64,000 nt of DNA from Hydrogenophilales bacterium (GCA_016703155.1 JADJCP010000001.1:62001-126000), one strand, 5' to 3'. Positions 1 to 10,600 are shown, numbered from the stretch's first letter. Notes: generated from the sequence alone by a model not told the origin. Translations and numbers: made by a program.

Positions 1-133
1 TCGTAAAACGCCGAATTCACGGCAATAACCTGACGATTGTCCACAATCAGGAGCTCGACACGACCCGACTTACAATCATGCGCGCTTCTCTCGCGCGTCG
101 CCGAAAGGCTGGAATGGACGGAACGCTTGTGGA

Positions 134-175
134 GCATCGATGAGTCTTGTCGCACTCATCGATGCGTACGACAAG
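134..175 (+). promoter_or_regulatory. Structured leader: 12-bp stem-loop with possible pseudoknot
   Basis: The arms GCATCGATGAGT (134-145) and ACTCATCGATGC (154-165) are perfect inverted repeats around an 8-nt loop. Seven loop bases, CTTGTCG (146-152), are also perfectly complementary to CGACAAG at 169-175. In RNA this could form an H-type pseudoknot or two competing hairpins. It ends 17 nt before the ATG at 193. A DNA operator read by a dimeric repressor is the alternative. The pairings are seen directly; the function is inference. Confidence 0.5.
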
Positions 176-192
176 TTGTTCACTTTTCATCA

Positions 193-666
193 ATGCAACG
201 TACTCGACTCGTTACTCTGATCGCCAGCTTCTTGCTAGGCAGCGCGGTGTCTGTGTGTCGTGCGGATGCCGAGTCTGTTCGAGCCTGCAACTTTGAGGTC
301 AAGCCGCGTTGCGCCTCCGGAGAAGCTCGCGCCACTTTCAACGGCAGTGAGCTCACGAAGCTCGCCATCGATATCTATTGGTGTGGCCTTCCGGGCAAGC
401 CAGGTTACCGGTGCGAACTGGGTTACTCGAGAAGTGACAAGAACTCCAGTTGGGCCGAGGCTGTCGGCACAGTGGTAATCGAGAACAGCTCGCCGTGGAA
501 TCCGTCACTGCCTGACCGAATCAAAGTCACAGTTGGCAAGCATGTCTCAATCGATCTTGAGGAGGCTCAGTCTGCTGGCGCTTGTGGCGCCGGTGCCGAG
601 CTGCCTGGCGCAATTGTTATCCCTGAAAGCAAGGGGACTTGTCGTGTTTGGCTCCGCGATCCTTAA
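193..666 (+). CDS. Small secreted protein of unknown function
   Basis: The 157-residue product starts with a basic n-region and a hydrophobic stretch ending near VCRADA, a typical Sec signal peptide, so it should be exported. The mature part is Cys-rich for its size (pairs around residues 35-45, 65-75 and near the C-terminus), which suggests disulfides in the periplasm or outside. The frame stays open upstream to a TTG at 37, but the ATG at 193 is the only ATG and places the signal peptide at the N-terminus. The folded leader at 134-175 lies just before it. I do not recognise the family. Confidence 0.6.
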   Translation: MQRTRLVTLIASFLLGSAVSVCRADAESVRACNFEVKPRCASGEARATFNGSELTKLAIDIYWCGLPGKPGYRCELGYSRSDKNSSWAEAVGTVVIENSSPWNPSLPDRIKVTVGKHVSIDLEEAQSAGACGAGAELPGAIVIPESKGTCRVWLRDP

Positions 667-753
667 CCCTCGGCTATAGGGGGCAGGTCACTATGCGAAG
701 CCCTGCCTGAAACCATGTCCCTGTTTTTCAGAGAACCGCGTTCCGATTGCCGA

Positions 754-3700
754 TCAACGCCTGCTCGTTCCCGCTTCCTCCAATAACCTCGCGGCCTCGA
801 CGGTCGGCGGGTAGTTCGGGTGCAGCGTGCGGGCAGCGATCAGTCTTGCCCGAGCGATATCCAGTCGGCCTTCGGCGAGCGCCTGTTTGAAGTCTTCGAG
901 GTATTGCAGCACATCCGCCTTTTCCTGGCTCAGGCTGCTCAGATAGCCCGTCAGCTCGGCCAGGTTCTTGTCCTGTTTGTCGCGGTTGCCGGCATAGTCG
1001 TTCAGGGTGCCGATGGCTTCGTCGAGCTTGCCCGCCTCGACCATGATCTTGGCCTCGGCGATGACCGCCTCGGGTTTCTTCGCCTTGGCGGTGGCGGCCG
1101 AGGTGTCCTGGCTATAGCTGCCCTGACCGATGACCCGGCCCTGGGCGTCGCTGACCGTGACCTTGACCAGGCAGGATTCCGGGCCGCCGCGCGTCACGGT
1201 CACCTGCCGGCTGGCGTGGCCGCTGGCCAGGGTGCAACCGGGGCCTTCGGTCGACCAGGCGTAGCGCAGGCCCGGGGCGTCGCCATCGTCGAGGTTGGCT
1301 TCGAGGACATATTGCTGGCCGATCTCGACCGCGCCGCCGCGTTCACCCGAGCCGGCGAATTTGCGGCCGAGGTATTCGATGCGCACGCTGTACTGGCCGG
1401 GGATGAACTGGTCCTTGATGGCATCGTCGATGATGTCGCCGTAGTGCGGCACGCGGGCGATGACGTGCAGTTTCCAGCGGCGCGCTGTCCTTGGGGATGA
1501 TCTCGATGACGCCCTTTTCCGGCAGTTCCTTGCGGTCGACCGGCTCGACCCAGCGGTAGTCGATGAGTTCGTCCGACACAGCGGGCTCGGCGACGATGCT
1601 GACCTGAATCGGCTTGCCGACCACGGCTTCGGCCGGGCTGGGGTTGTACTTGAAGCGGAAGGTCGGCGGTATGACCTCCAGATCGTGGTTCTCGGTGCGC
1701 CCGACGGTTTCGTAGAAGCCGCCCTGCTTGGTGCGCAGTTCGGCCCAGACCGGCAGGTTGTCGGTCATGCGGTCGAGGGTGACCTCGGTGTTGTCGATCT
1801 CGGTCTCGCGCGCCTTGAACTTCAGGTTGGGGCTGGCGTTCCAGAGGATGTGGTAGCCGGTGGCGCCGACCAGATTGGTGCCGGAGACGCCGCATTCGTT
1901 CAGGTCGAAGCGCGGCGGCACCTTGCAGTCCTTGCGTTTCGCCTCGGGCAGCTTGCGGTTGGCTTGCAGGCAGGCGTCCAGGGCCTGCTGTTCTTCCAGG
2001 TTGCGCCGGTAGCGCTGGATACAGGGGTCGTCGTCGAGGTTCTGGCCGGGCGTGGTTTGCAGCATGAGCTTGAGCTTGCGCGTGGCGCCGAAGTATTCCC
2101 GGTCGCCGAGGCCGTAGAGGCGTCCGGTGACGCCGCCGCTCACCGACAGGGTGACCGAGGCGGAATGGTCCTGGCCGTCACCACTGAAATTGGCGGTGAT
2201 CGTGTACTGGCCTTCCTTGTCGGCCTTGAAGGTGTTGCTCCAGCTGGCTTCCTTGGTCTGCTCGGGGTCGAGTCCTTCGCCAGTCCAGGTGATCTTGCCC
2301 TTCCAGGAGCGCAGATTGTCGATCTTGAATTGCAGTTCGGCGAGTTCGCCTGTCCTGAGCTTGGTGGCGCTGGCGCGCAGGCTGGGCTTGGGCGCCTCGA
2401 AGACCTTGATGGCGGCCTCGTTGGTGCAGTAGCCGTCATAGGCCGCGACCGTCGGCGGCTTGTCCGGATGATTGAGATTCAGGGCGCGCTTGGCGTATTC
2501 GGTGAACTTCGCCGACCACCTGCGCCTGCTTGCCGAGCTTGCTGGCTTCGTCGCTGAGCGCTTGGGCTTCGCGCTGCAGGGCCTCGCGTTCTGGGCCGGG
2601 GGCTTTCCAGGCTTGAGCGCGCAGTTGCCCGGCGCGCTGGTTGAGCTTGTTGGATTGGTCGTAGAGCCGGTCGCGTTCCTCCGACTTGGCCTTTTCGAAG
2701 GGCTTGAAGGCGTTGTCGAAGGCCGCCTTGGCCGCTTCCATCTGGGCCAGATACGGCTGCACGGCGTCGGAGAGAACACGCGCCAGATCGAGCAGCTTGG
2801 CCTTCAGGAGTTCCTTGTCTTCCGGCCGCTTGGCCTGGTCGTCGATCTCGTAGAGCTTCTTCCAGTCCTTGAGCTTGTAGGCGGCCTCGATCTCCTCGGT
2901 GTAGGGCCGGTCGCTGACCTTGAGGGTCTTATTCACCTCGGCGTAAACGATGAGTTCCTTCGGATCGAACTTCACCGCGTCGATCTTCAGCACCTTGACC
3001 AGTTGCGCCGCCTTCTCGGCCTCTTCCGGCGTCTTGGCCTTGCCGGCGAGCATCTTGTCGGACACCGAACGCGCCATCATCAGCATGGCGAACTGGTCCG
3101 GGATCGAACGTGTCTCGCGCGTCGTTGATCCCTTGCCGCCACCCCAGGCGGCGGCCAGGCCGCGTGCCAGGCCGGCAAACATCTGGTAGATGATCTCGCC
3201 CTTCTGATTGACGACGGCGATGTCGGTTTCTACCGGGATATTGGTGATCCGGGCGATGTAGGTGACGCTATCGGCCTTCTCCGGCGGCGCGGTGTCGAGG
3301 GCCGTGGCCTGGATGCCCATGCCGTCGGTGGCCTTGTTCTGGTACCAGTTGATGTAATAGCGGTCGAGGTTGCGGAAGGCGTCGCCGAGTTCAAGCTTGA
3401 GCGTGAAGGCGTTCTTGCGGTAGACCTCGTCCGGGGCGATGATCTTCGCGGACATCTCGTCTGATTGACCACGCCCAGGTCGATCTCGACCTCCTTGACG
3501 ATCTTCTGGCTCGGGTTGCCGAGCTTGTCCCAGTACAGGCCGAGGATGTCCTCGCCCGAGGGCGTGATCGACGAGTGGAAGCGCGTGTCGATGGCAATAC
3601 GGAATTTCAGGAGGTTGGCGCCGTTCGGATCAAGCTTGATCGTGCGTTCCAGCCGGGCGGGTTCGATGAGGTCGTAGGCGCTCTGGATGCGCGTGACCTT

Positions 3701-5632
3701 GTCCTCGGCCAGCAGGGCGCCGTTGAGATACCAGGCATAGGTGACCTCGTTGTTGGCGCCGGCCAGGCTGCTGGAGAGCTTGCGCAGTTCCAGGTTCAGT
3801 GCCTGAAAGATATCCTCGACCTTCTTGTCGTCGTAGTCGTAGTGCACCTTGACCTTGACGTTCAGGTCGGCCGTCGGCGCGTTCTTGTCGATGACGACGG
3901 GGAACGGGTTCTGCTCGATGCGGATGGGCTGATTGTTCACCTCGGCGTAGAACTGGTTGGCCTGGGCCGTCACCAGGGCCAGGCGGTCCATGCGCCGGCG
4001 GTTCCACTTGTGGGTCAGCTCCGCCAGGCATTTGTTGAACAGCGGCGCCTTCTTGAATTTCTTGTCCTTTTCGTCGGTGAAGGTGCCGAATTCGCGCACC
4101 GCGCACTTCTCGGCGACCTTGTCCAGGCTGGCGTGGATCGCCTCGGCGAAGTCCTTGTTGTTGGCCGGTTGGGCCTGCTCGATGATGGCGTCGACCGAGG
4201 AGAACGGGCCAATGCCGTCGACCACCACGCCGGCGTTGCAGATGCCTTCCTCGAACAACTGCTCGCAGTCCTCGCGCGACACCACGGCCTGGTAGCCCAT
4301 GGCCTTGGTGTATTCCAGGACGAATGACGTGACGATCTGCACCGGCACGAGGGCGAGCGAAAATTTCCAGCCGTAGCCTTCCATGACCGTGTTGCCAAGG
4401 GCGGCCTGGAAGGCGTTGCTGTAGGCGCCTTCGAGATCGCCTCGATAGGCGTCACGCATCGAGGCGATGACATCCCAAGCCAGGAAGATGCCCGTGACGG
4501 TGGCGCCGATGACATCCGTGGACATTTCCTCGAAGGCCTCGCGCAGGGCCGATTGCGCCTTCGCCAGGACCGCGTTGCTCGGCTTGTTGAGCATCTTAGC
4601 GATCATGTTCGCGCCCTTGAAGTTCTTCATCTGCACCATGCGCGCGCCGGCCTGGATCATGCGCGCCTCGGTGGCCTTCTTCTTCATCGCCGCCTCGATC
4701 TGCTTGCGCATGCCCTCGCCGAGCACGGCCTTGCCGCCGGCCTTCTTCACCGCTTCGATCTGTTTCAGCTCGGCGATCATGTCGTCCAGATAATCGGCCT
4801 CGGGCAGGGCGCCGAGCATGCTCTTGCCCTTGTTGGTGTATTGGCGCAGACGTTCGAGCTGCTTGCGCAGGCCGGTGATGTCGCCGCCGTCCAGGACAGG
4901 CGTGCCTCGGAAAGGGCGCTGGCGGCGGTTCGGTGGCAGGATTCGAGGGTGTAGCGCGGCGTCGCGGCGGTGATCGAGTTGTCCAGGTTGGCATAGCCCC
5001 AGCGCAGCTTGCCGGCATTCTTGCCGCTGGTCTCGGTGTACAGCTCGACGCCCTTGGTGAAGTTGTAGTTCTGCCGGAAGGCCTCGTTGTGCTTGCCGAA
5101 GAAACCCTCGGCGGTCTCCTTCGGGTCCAGGCGCGGAATGGCGCCGGTTTTCTGGAAAAAGCGCTTCGCGGCGTCGTCGGTGTTCAGACCGTTGACGATC
5201 TGGTCCGGCGGATACAGGCTGGTGGTGCGCAGCACCGTCGCGGCCGCCTCGGTGCCCTCACCGTACAGCTTGTTGACCTTGTCGACGAACTTGGCGCGCG
5301 CCTCCTTCCACAGCGCCGCGTAGTCGTCCAGTTGGCTGGCGCCGAGCGGGCCGCCCTTGAGATCCTCGGCGAGGCGCAGGGTGGAGTCGAAATCGGCCCG
5401 ACCGCCGCGCAGCGGGTCGGTATAGCCCTTGCCGGTGGCGCAGGAGCCGGAGATCACCGCCGTGATGTTCATGCGCGGGGTATTTATTGCGCATCTCGAC
5501 CACGACCTCTTCGAGGAGATCCTTCAACACCGCGTTGGTGGCCTTGGTCGGTGGCTCGGCGAAGGCGGAGTTGACGATGGCCAATCCGGCCAGCAGGACA
5601 ACAAGTTTGCAGACGCGGCTGATCGTGTTCAT
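754..5632 (-). CDS. Very large secreted protein, frame broken at five points
   Basis: One protein of about 1,620 residues can be followed through six overlapping segments. It begins at the ATG at 5632 (AAGGAG ribosome site, Sec signal ending AFAEPP). Breaks lie near 5475, 4895, 3462, 2515 and 1487; at each, the protein sense continues in another frame with almost no lost residues. The N-terminal third is helical and polar. A hydrophobic or amphipathic stretch follows around 4300-4510. Then come beta-rich, Ig/PKD-like segments with WYxN and YxW motifs, a charged coiled coil around 2530-2960, and a helical repeat C-terminus. No family recognised. It has no operon partner; queF is divergent. The breaks look like consensus indels, but real decay is not excluded. 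Confidence 0.6.
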
Positions 5633-5805
5633 TGCAACTCCTTGGCTGAGAGCCAAGCGCACGGTCAGGCAGGTCGCCGCCAGCGCTCGGAGGTTATCCA
5701 TGCTGGCAGTATAGGCACTGCCGGGGCCGATCCAAGGCAAGACGGCGCGTAACGCCAGGGGGCGTTTATAATCCGCCGCTTGAATTCACTGACTGCCCTG
5801 CTCCC

Positions 5806-6225
5806 ATGCCCAGCCTACCGACCAAAGCCCTGGAAACCTTCGACAACCCGAGTCCCGGACGCGATTACCACATCCACATGGAAATCCCGGAGTTCACCTG
5901 CCTGTGCCCGAAAACCGGCCAGCCGGACTTCGCGACGCTGATCCTGGACTACATCCCGGACCGGAAATGCGTCGAACTGAAGAGCCTGAAGCTCTACATC
6001 TGGTCGTTCCGCGACGAGGGCCATTTCCACGAGGACGTCACCAACCGCATCCTCGACGATCTGGCCAAGCTCCTGGAGCCGCGCTTCATGCGCCTGACCG
6101 CGAAGTTCTACGTGCGCGGCGGCATCTTCACCAACGTCGTTGCCGAGCACCGCATGGCGGGCTGGCAAGCGCAAGCGCGCGTCGAATTATGCGAATTCAC
6201 GACACAGTCGAATACCCGGGGTTGA
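5806..6225 (+). CDS. queF: NADPH-dependent 7-cyano-7-deazaguanine reductase QueF
   Basis: The enzyme reduces preQ0 to preQ1 in queuosine biosynthesis, a cytosolic tRNA modification pathway. The protein has 139 residues, the length of the short single-module QueF type. The motif CLCPKTGQPDFA carries the catalytic Cys34 and the proton-donor Asp41, and the later ExKSLKLY and FHE segments match the NADPH and substrate regions of the family. It stands alone on the plus strand; no other que gene is in the window. The last ten residues (TTQSNTRG) look unlike the family and may be a drifted tail. Confidence 0.93.
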   Translation: MPSLPTKALETFDNPSPGRDYHIHMEIPEFTCLCPKTGQPDFATLILDYIPDRKCVELKSLKLYIWSFRDEGHFHEDVTNRILDDLAKLLEPRFMRLTAKFYVRGGIFTNVVAEHRMAGWQAQARVELCEFTTQSNTRG

Positions 6226-6562
6226 ACGTAGCGCGTGCCTGGTCGCCGCCAGAGAATTGTCAGGTCGCGAGGAGCGCAGCAATGTGGCGATCCGCGGCTG
6301 TTGATTTTATTTGCACTGGATTACCGCGCTTCGCTCGAAATACCAAGCCTTCGAGTCACCCATCAGGTGAGTCCAGCGTAGGAGCCCGCTTGCGGGCGAT
6401 GCCCCGGTTTGATCGCCCGCAAGCGGGCTCCTACAAATCGGAGGCGTGGTCGGGGATAATCCGGGTTGGACATATTCACGGGATGCTCTGTTGACCTATT
6501 TGCTCTCCCCCTTTCCAGCGCTCCCCGCTTGCGGGAAGCGGGCACTGAATCGGCATCTCCGT
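6226..6562. other. Intergenic stretch without a gene
   Basis: About 340 bases between queF and the FGGY kinase. The only clear structure is the REP-like palindrome at 6378-6435. The part before it contains GCTTCGCTCG-type fragments that look like worn repeats. No coding frame with a ribosome site is visible, and no convincing promoter for the kinase. Confidence 0.6.
6378..6435. repeat. REP-like inverted repeat, GTAGGAGCCCGCTTGCGG type
   Basis: A 23-bp arm beginning GTAGGAGCCCGC (6378-6400) is followed 11 nt later by its exact reverse complement (6412-6434). Each arm also contains its own small palindrome, CCCGCTTGCGGG. The same arm pair recurs at 45845-45921. This layout, two inverted REPs around a spacer, is typical of extragenic palindromes mobilised by RAYT transposases. 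Confidence 0.85.
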
Positions 6563-7844
6563 ATGGCCTCCTCCCTGTTCCTCGGCCTCGACTTCGGCAC
6601 CACCGGCGCGCGCCTGCGTGATCGCGCCGGACGATCCCATCGAGGCGCTGGAGCGCATCGATTTCGGTGAGTGGCATGATTACGAGGTCGCCGGTATCTG
6701 GCGCGAGACGCTATGGGACATCCTGGCGTGCCTGCCAATCGGCGTGCGGCGGCAACTGGGGGCGATGGCCGTGGACGGCACATCGGCAACCGTGCTGGCG
6801 TGCGATGCGGCATTGACCCCGGTGGCCCCCCCTCTGCTTTATCACGATACCCGCGCGCTGGCGGAGGCGGCTGTGATCGCCCGTGCGGCGGGCGCCGACA
6901 ACCCCGCCGCGACACCAAGTTCCGGGCTGGCAAAGATGCTTTGGTTACAAGCGAACCTGGGGCCGGGACGGGCAGATTGCTACCTGAACCAGGCCGACTG
7001 GCTGACCGGCCTGCTGTCCGATCGGCCCGGTATTTCCGATTATCACAACGCCCTGAAAATGGGCTTCGATGTCGCCCGACGCGTCTGGCCGGAATGGGTC
7101 GGTCATCTGGTCGACATGGAGGCCCTGCCCTTGCCCAGCGTCAGCCCGCCGGGCAGCGGCATCGGTACCCTCGCCCGGCCCCGGGCACGCGATCTGGGCA
7201 TTCCGGTCGATTGCCTGGTGCGTACCGGGACGACTGACAGCATTGCCGCGTTTCTGGCGTCGGGGATGTCGCAACCGGGGGCGGTGACATCACTCGGGTC
7301 GACGCTGGTGTTGAAACTGCTCTCGGAACACCGCGTCGATGCCACCGGAGTTCGGCGTCTCCAGCCATTGGTTCGGCGATTTGTGGCTGGCGGGCGGTGC
7401 CTCGAATGCCGGCGGCAGCGTGCTGCGCCGGGAATTCGACGATGCCGAGCTGAGCGCGCTATCGGCCCGAATCGATCCGCGGACTGCTTCAGGACTCGAC
7501 TACTATCCTCTGCCCCGGCCGGGCGAGCGCTTTCCGATCAACGACCCGACCTTGGCGCCGCGCCTGGAGCCACGCCCGATGACCGGGCGCTGTATCTGAA
7601 GGGTGTGCTGGAAGGTTTGTCAGAGATCGAGGCGCTGGGCTACCGGCGCTTGGCCGAATTAGGCGCGACACCCTTGCAATCCCTGACCACGGCGGGCGGT
7701 GGCAGCCATAATGCGGTCTGGACACAGATGCGTCAGCGTCGTCTCGGTGTACCGGTCAGCGCCTCGCCGCAACAGGAAGCGGCCTACGGGTCGGCCCGAC
7801 TGGCACGCCATGGCACCGAACTTTTTCCCCGGAGACCTGCATGA
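6563..7844 (+). pseudogene. FGGY-family carbohydrate kinase, frame broken at three points
   Basis: The start MASSLFLGLDFGTTGA carries the FGGY phosphate-1 loop (DFGTTG). Later segments keep AVDGTSATVL, RTGTTDSIAAF, TSLGSTLVLK, WLAGGASNAGG and TAGGGSHNAVW, which are ATP- and sugar-binding parts of ribulokinase/xylulokinase-like enzymes. The frame shifts near 6611, 7344 and 7580; the last two compensate. A corrected product would have about 426 residues, a normal length. It would phosphorylate a ketose or polyol, substrate unknown; the D-ribulose kinase-like subfamily is my best guess. The stop overlaps the start of the next gene by 4 nt, so the pair is an operon. The breaks may be sequencing indels rather than true loss. 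Confidence 0.7.
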
Positions 7845-8341
7845 GCGAAGCGCGCCTTGCCGTTGAATCTCACTTCGCCTTCACCTGGCGACCGCTGACC
7901 GAGGCGCTCGATGCCCGCACCCTGCGGGGTAACCGGCTGCTGCTGCGGAGCATCAACGCGACGGAGTCATCCGTACTGGAAGCGCACCCCGACCGGCTGC
8001 ACGAACGTCTGGAAACCAAGCTTGATCTGGCCCTGCATTGGCTGGGGGGAGTGCTATACGCGGGCACCGTTCTGCCCCCGGCACGGACCTTGCGCCTGGA
8101 TGCCGAAGGTCTGGCCTGGGAGGAAAGCGCTGCGCCGGCTTTGGGTAGTCAGGTACGCCTGACCTTGTACCCCAACCCCGGGCTCGCCGCGCCGCTGGAG
8201 TTGGCCGGCGAGATCGTCGAGGCGGGTGGTAGTACCTGGTTACGCGCCAGGTTGCTGGATCGCTCGGAGGAATGGCAGGACGAGTGGACGCAGTGGCTGT
8301 TCCGACTGCACCGCCGGACGATCCAGGCAGCAAGGAAGTAG
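7841..8341 (+). CDS. Probable atypical PilZ-domain protein
   Basis: A cytosolic protein of 166 residues with no signal or membrane segment. The order of a helical half (RLETKLDLALHWLGGVL, about residues 53-70) and a beta-barrel half (LPPARTLRLDAEGLAWE, then LTLYPNP and LELAGEIVE) resembles the atypical PilZ family, where the helix oligomerises and the barrel may bind c-di-GMP or a partner. The classical RxxxR and D/NxSxxG ligand motifs are not evident, so binding is doubtful. It overlaps the kinase gene by 4 nt. Assignment is by fold-like pattern only. Confidence 0.5.
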   Translation: MSEARLAVESHFAFTWRPLTEALDARTLRGNRLLLRSINATESSVLEAHPDRLHERLETKLDLALHWLGGVLYAGTVLPPARTLRLDAEGLAWEESAAPALGSQVRLTLYPNPGLAAPLELAGEIVEAGGSTWLRARLLDRSEEWQDEWTQWLFRLHRRTIQAARK

Positions 8342-8488
8342 CGATCAGTCACCCACGACGAGTGTCGCCTGCGGGGTAATGTAAGCTCGCCATTGCGAGC
8401 ACGGCGAGGCGATCCGGGGAACTCAAGCCAGCCAATCTGAACGCCGCGCGCCTTGCAGATCGCAAGTTGCGCGGCGCGCTCGCGCGGT

Positions 8489-10372
8489 TTACTCGATCTT
8501 CTTCTCGACCACGGCCTGGTTGATCTCGACCTTGTTGCGCGCCCGGACAAACTCCAGGTAGCTGCGCAGTTCTTCCTGCGCCGAAAGTCGGCCCAGATCG
8601 CGCTGGATCTGCTTGTCGAGGCCGTCCTTGACCTCGCCCTGGGTGACCTTGCTGATACGGTACACGCGGTAGCCATCAGGCATCTCGACGCCCACATAGC
8701 TCGGCAGCTTGGCGGCACTCGCCTTGAAGATGGCTTTCATGGCTTGTGGTGGCAGGCTGACCGGTTGCATGCGGGAAACCTGCATGGGCATGCCCATGCC
8801 AGCGGGTGCCTGGCCGGCTTGCGCCGCCGTCAGCGCGGCCTTGCCGGCTTCCAGCGCCTTGGCCCGCGCGGCCGTAAGCATCAGACGTTGCTTGATTGCG
8901 CCCGATACTTCGGCCAGGGAGCGCGTACCGGCAGGGCGGTGTTCCAGGACGCGCGCCGCGACCAGGGTGCTCGGGGCAACCTCGATGGCTTCGGTGTTCT
9001 GCTTCTTTTCCAGGGCTTCCGGAGAGAAAACCGCTTCCAGCAGGCGCGGATTCATCAACATAACGGGTTCGGCCTGGGTCTTGCTGATCCAGCCGGACTC
9101 CAGCTGGGTCAGGCCGAGTTCCTTGGCGGCAGGATCGAGGCTGTCGGGCTTTTCATAGACCAGGTTGCTGAAGCGTTCAGCCACCTCGGCGTACTTGCGC
9201 TGGGCTTCCTGGCCCTTGAGTTCCTGGACGATCTGATCCTTGACCGCGGCAAACCCCTGTGTCGTTCCAGGCGTGACGCCATCCAGGCGGATGATGTGGT
9301 AGCCAAACTCGCTTTCGACCAAGCCGCTCAATTCGCCCGGTTTCATGGTGAAAGCCGCGTCCGAGAAGGGCTTGACCATCATGTCGCGACTGAAATTACC
9401 GAGATCGCCACCACGTTCGGCGGAGCCTGGATCCTGGGAATTCTGCTTGGCCATCTCGCCAAAACGAGCCGGATTCTTGCGCAACTCCTGTAGCAGTTTT
9501 TCGGCCTTGGACTTGGCTTCAGCCTTGGCGGCCGGGGCCATGCCGGCGCCCGTCTTGATCAGGATATGGCTGGCACGGCGCTGCTCGGGTTCCTGAAAGC
9601 GGGTCTTGTTGGCTTCGTAGTACTGCTTGACCACCTCATCGCCGACGTTGATCTGCTCGGTGATGGCCTGCATCGACAAGACCAGATACTTCACGCGGAC
9701 CTGCGGCGGGGTGGCATAGGTGGCTTTATTGGCGTTGTAATCGGCTTCGATGGCCTTGTCGTCGATGCTGATCGACGGCAGATAACTCTGCACGCCAAAG
9801 ACGGCTTCGCTGACTTCGCGCTGCTGCCCGAGTTGCTTGGCGATCAGACCGGCGCTGGTCTTGGCGACGATGCTGCCCTGACCATAGCCGAACTGGAATT
9901 GCTGAAGCAGGGAATCCTGCTGGATCATGTTGATGAGTTCCTGCTGGCTGGTCCCGCGACTGTTCAGCCAAGCCTCCAGTCTGCTCGGCGAGAACTTGCC
10001 GTTTTCCTGAAAGGCAGGAACGCTGTTGATCATCGCCGTGATCTGCGCCTGGGATACCAGCATGCCGTTGTGCAATGCGGCATTCGAGATCAGGCGCGTA
10101 TCGACCAACTGGTCGAGTACCTGTTTGCGAAATGCCGGGTTATTGACATCGGCTTTGCCGCCCTGTTCCTGTATGCCGTCACGCTGGTTGTTCAGGGCCT
10201 GCTGGAATTCGCGTTCGCTGATTTCGGTGTCGCCGACACTGGCTACCGTGACGGCTTTGCCGCCACCGCTGAAGTACGAGTCGATCCCCCAGAATGCGAA
10301 GGGTACGGTAATGAGCGCGAGGATCACCTTGGCGATCCAGGTTTTGGCATGTGTGCGAATGGCTTCTAGCAT
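8489..10372 (-). CDS. ppiD: Periplasmic folding chaperone PpiD
   Basis: The 627-residue protein has one N-terminal membrane anchor (about residues 12-34), a large SurA_N-like chaperone region and a parvulin-type domain starting at RASHILI (about 266-365, with GGDLG and FGYHIIRLDG). It is expected to sit in the inner membrane facing the periplasm and to help newly exported proteins leave the Sec translocon. It lies downstream of hupB and two tRNA genes, an order common in proteobacteria, but a terminator at 10392-10420 separates them. Length and domain order match PpiD rather than SurA. Confidence 0.93.
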   Translation of the reverse strand: MLEAIRTHAKTWIAKVILALITVPFAFWGIDSYFSGGGKAVTVASVGDTEISEREFQQALNNQRDGIQEQGGKADVNNPAFRKQVLDQLVDTRLISNAALHNGMLVSQAQITAMINSVPAFQENGKFSPSRLEAWLNSRGTSQQELINMIQQDSLLQQFQFGYGQGSIVAKTSAGLIAKQLGQQREVSEAVFGVQSYLPSISIDDKAIEADYNANKATYATPPQVRVKYLVLSMQAITEQINVGDEVVKQYYEANKTRFQEPEQRRASHILIKTGAGMAPAAKAEAKSKAEKLLQELRKNPARFGEMAKQNSQDPGSAERGGDLGNFSRDMMVKPFSDAAFTMKPGELSGLVESEFGYHIIRLDGVTPGTTQGFAAVKDQIVQELKGQEAQRKYAEVAERFSNLVYEKPDSLDPAAKELGLTQLESGWISKTQAEPVMLMNPRLLEAVFSPEALEKKQNTEAIEVAPSTLVAARVLEHRPAGTRSLAEVSGAIKQRLMLTAARAKALEAGKAALTAAQAGQAPAGMGMPMQVSRMQPVSLPPQAMKAIFKASAAKLPSYVGVEMPDGYRVYRISKVTQGEVKDGLDKQIQRDLGRLSAQEELRSYLEFVRARNKVEINQAVVEKKIE

Positions 10373-10391
10373 GGTTTCAAACAGGTCCGGT

Positions 10392-10420
10392 AAAGAAAAA
10401 GGCGAACGTGAGTTCGCCTT
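10392..10420 (-). terminator. Rho-independent terminator after tRNA-Asp
   Basis: On the minus strand AAGGCGAAC, a four-base loop and GTTCGCCTT form a perfect 9-bp hairpin followed by TTTCTTT. It lies 8 nt past the end of tRNA-Asp and 20 nt before ppiD, so it should end the hupB-tRNA-Val-tRNA-Asp transcript. Confidence 0.85.
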
Positions 10421-10427
10421 CTGTTAT

Positions 10428-10504
10428 TGGCGGAGTGGACGGGACTCGAACCCGCGACCCCCGGCGTGACAGGCCGGTATTCTAACCGACTGAACTACCA
10501 CTCC
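10428..10504 (-). tRNA. tRNA-Asp (GTC)
   Basis: The 77-nt gene folds as a cloverleaf: acceptor stem GGAGTGG/CCACTCC, D arm AGTTCAGTCGGTTAGA, anticodon loop CTGTCAC with anticodon GTC, T arm GGGTTCGAGTCCC. Discriminator G and the CCA end are encoded. It follows tRNA-Val on the same transcript. Confidence 0.97.
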
Positions 10505-10514
10505 AAAATTCGCT

Positions 10515-10590
10515 TGGTGGGCGCTGACGGAGTCGAACCGCCGACATTCTGCTTGTAAGGCAGACGCTCTACCAACTGAGCTAAGCACCC
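10515..10590 (-). tRNA. tRNA-Val (TAC)
   Basis: The 76-nt gene has acceptor stem GGGTGCT/AGCGCCC with one G-T pair, D arm AGCTCAGTTGGTAGAGC, anticodon loop CTTACAA with anticodon TAC, T arm GGTTCGACTCC, and an encoded CCA. It lies 10 nt downstream of hupB and 10 nt upstream of tRNA-Asp. Confidence 0.97.
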
Positions 10591-10600
10591 AGAAAGCGTG

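Noticed and set aside
134..165. Integron attC or dif site
   Set aside because: No RYYYAAC/GTTRRRY core sites and no integrase nearby; a dif site would not have a perfect 12-bp stem with an 8-nt loop.
1460..2557. Plus-strand open frame inside the giant secreted gene
   Set aside because: Shadow of the minus-strand gene, with composition dominated by Gly, Ala, Val and Leu typical of antisense frames.
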